Positions 29,967 to 30,015 of a stretch of DNA of 30,015 bases are shown in pieces (position 1 is the stretch's first letter; each line of letters starts with the position of its first letter). The stretch lies in contig JASNJN010000386.1 of NCBI GenBank assembly GCA_030180075.1, forward strand, positions 1 to 30,015, in the 5' to 3' direction. The notes beneath the pieces are model-generated. The model ran no database searches, was not told the DNA's origin, and saw only the letters and a list, made by a program, of their open reading frames with translations. Origin of the DNA: Mikrocytos mackini (Eukaryota; Endomyxa; Ascetosporea; Mikrocytida; Mikrocytiidae). A program made the translations under genes and the position numbers.

Positions 29967-30015
29967 ATCTGAAAACTTACAACGAATTATAAAGGAAACG
30001 TTAAATTATTCATTG

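Larger units (their letters stand above)
28331..30015 (+). pseudogene. MULE2: FLYWCH-type Mutator-like transposase, split by an insertion
   Basis: From ATG 28331 comes a FLYWCH-like zinc region (GFMYSRKALLKNRVVSYRC...C...VHTC, about 28400-28570) and a helical linker to 28838. A 620-bp TIR element interrupts. The frame resumes at 29468 with YSTKFQ, then the MULE catalytic core: first Asp in LFIDGTF (29587-29589), VIHAYD, IPVLFCLMSSK, second Asp in HSDF (29791-29793), then C-x2-H in GCFFHFIKALW (near 29855). A premature TAA (29797-29799) directly follows HSDF, where MULEs usually have Glu. The frame is otherwise open across ambiguous bases 29963-29966 to the window end. The catalytic Glu and C-terminus lie beyond. 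Confidence 0.88.

Noticed and set aside
1-30015. tRNA, rRNA or other structural RNA genes
   Set aside because: No cloverleaf with T-loop consensus or conserved rRNA block was recognised by eye; a tRNA or Rfam covariance scan would decide.

Overview
The window is AT-rich eukaryotic DNA made almost entirely of transposable elements and their wreckage. No bacterial-style operons, ribosome binding sites or CRISPR arrays are present. The mix is R4/Dong-like LINE, three Ty3/gypsy-type Gag families, FLYWCH- and SWIM-type MULEs, a Helitron, hAT and pogo remnants, and one short intronless ORF for a secreted-looking protein. This mix fits a transposon-rich microsporidian (Hamiltosporidium-like) best. 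The assignment is an inference from TE style and base composition. Another AT-rich parasite such as a myxozoan is not excluded.

Layout, left to right. 1-1690 (-): 5'-truncated R4/Dong-like non-LTR element (reverse transcriptase plus restriction-like endonuclease). 1824-2023: hAT-type MITE. 2109-3751: pogo/Tigger-like TIR element with another hAT MITE nested inside. 4094-8378 (-): Ty3/gypsy element A with both LTRs (the 5' one cut by an assembly gap), gag, protease, RT, RNase H and integrase, broken by three stops and one frameshift. 8383-10403 (-): Ty3/gypsy element B (start of RT, protease without its catalytic Asp, gag). 10413-16539: a 6.1-kb Mutator-like element (MULE1) inserted in codon 8 of gag B. 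Its TIRs are about 300 bp, it has a perfect 9-bp target-site duplication, and it carries a decayed SWIM-type transposase and four further nested insertions. The first codons of gag B reappear at 16540-16562. 16963-17472 (+): the only intact non-transposon-looking ORF, a small predicted secreted protein. 18542-18881: second copy of a hAT MITE. 19141-19507: BED-finger N-terminus of a hAT transposase. 19596-20426: a third Gag (C). 20436-24169: Helitron Rep-helicase with one frameshift and a missing C-terminus. 24280-25430: MITE debris and a MULE N-terminal fragment. 26399-26597: second copy of the first hAT MITE. 28331-30015 (+): FLYWCH MULE transposase (MULE2), split by a 620-bp TIR element with a 9-bp duplication and carrying one premature stop.

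The most useful results are insertion boundaries that can be read to the base: two 9-bp-duplication insertions inside coding sequence (MULE1 in gag B; the 620-bp element in MULE2), one further 9-bp element, six hAT-like insertions with perfect 8-bp duplications, and a TA-flanked pogo-like element. In both coding cases, removing the insert and one duplication copy leaves one open frame across the site. Four clusters of ambiguous bases (8379-8382, 16712-16718, 20427-20435, 29963-29966) mark uncertain assembly. At least three coincide with structural breaks, so adjacency across them (gypsy A/B, the 130-bp duplication, the apparent Gag-Helitron fusion) should not be trusted. I see no convincing undescribed defence or metabolic system. 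The novelty lies in the transposon families and their nesting.
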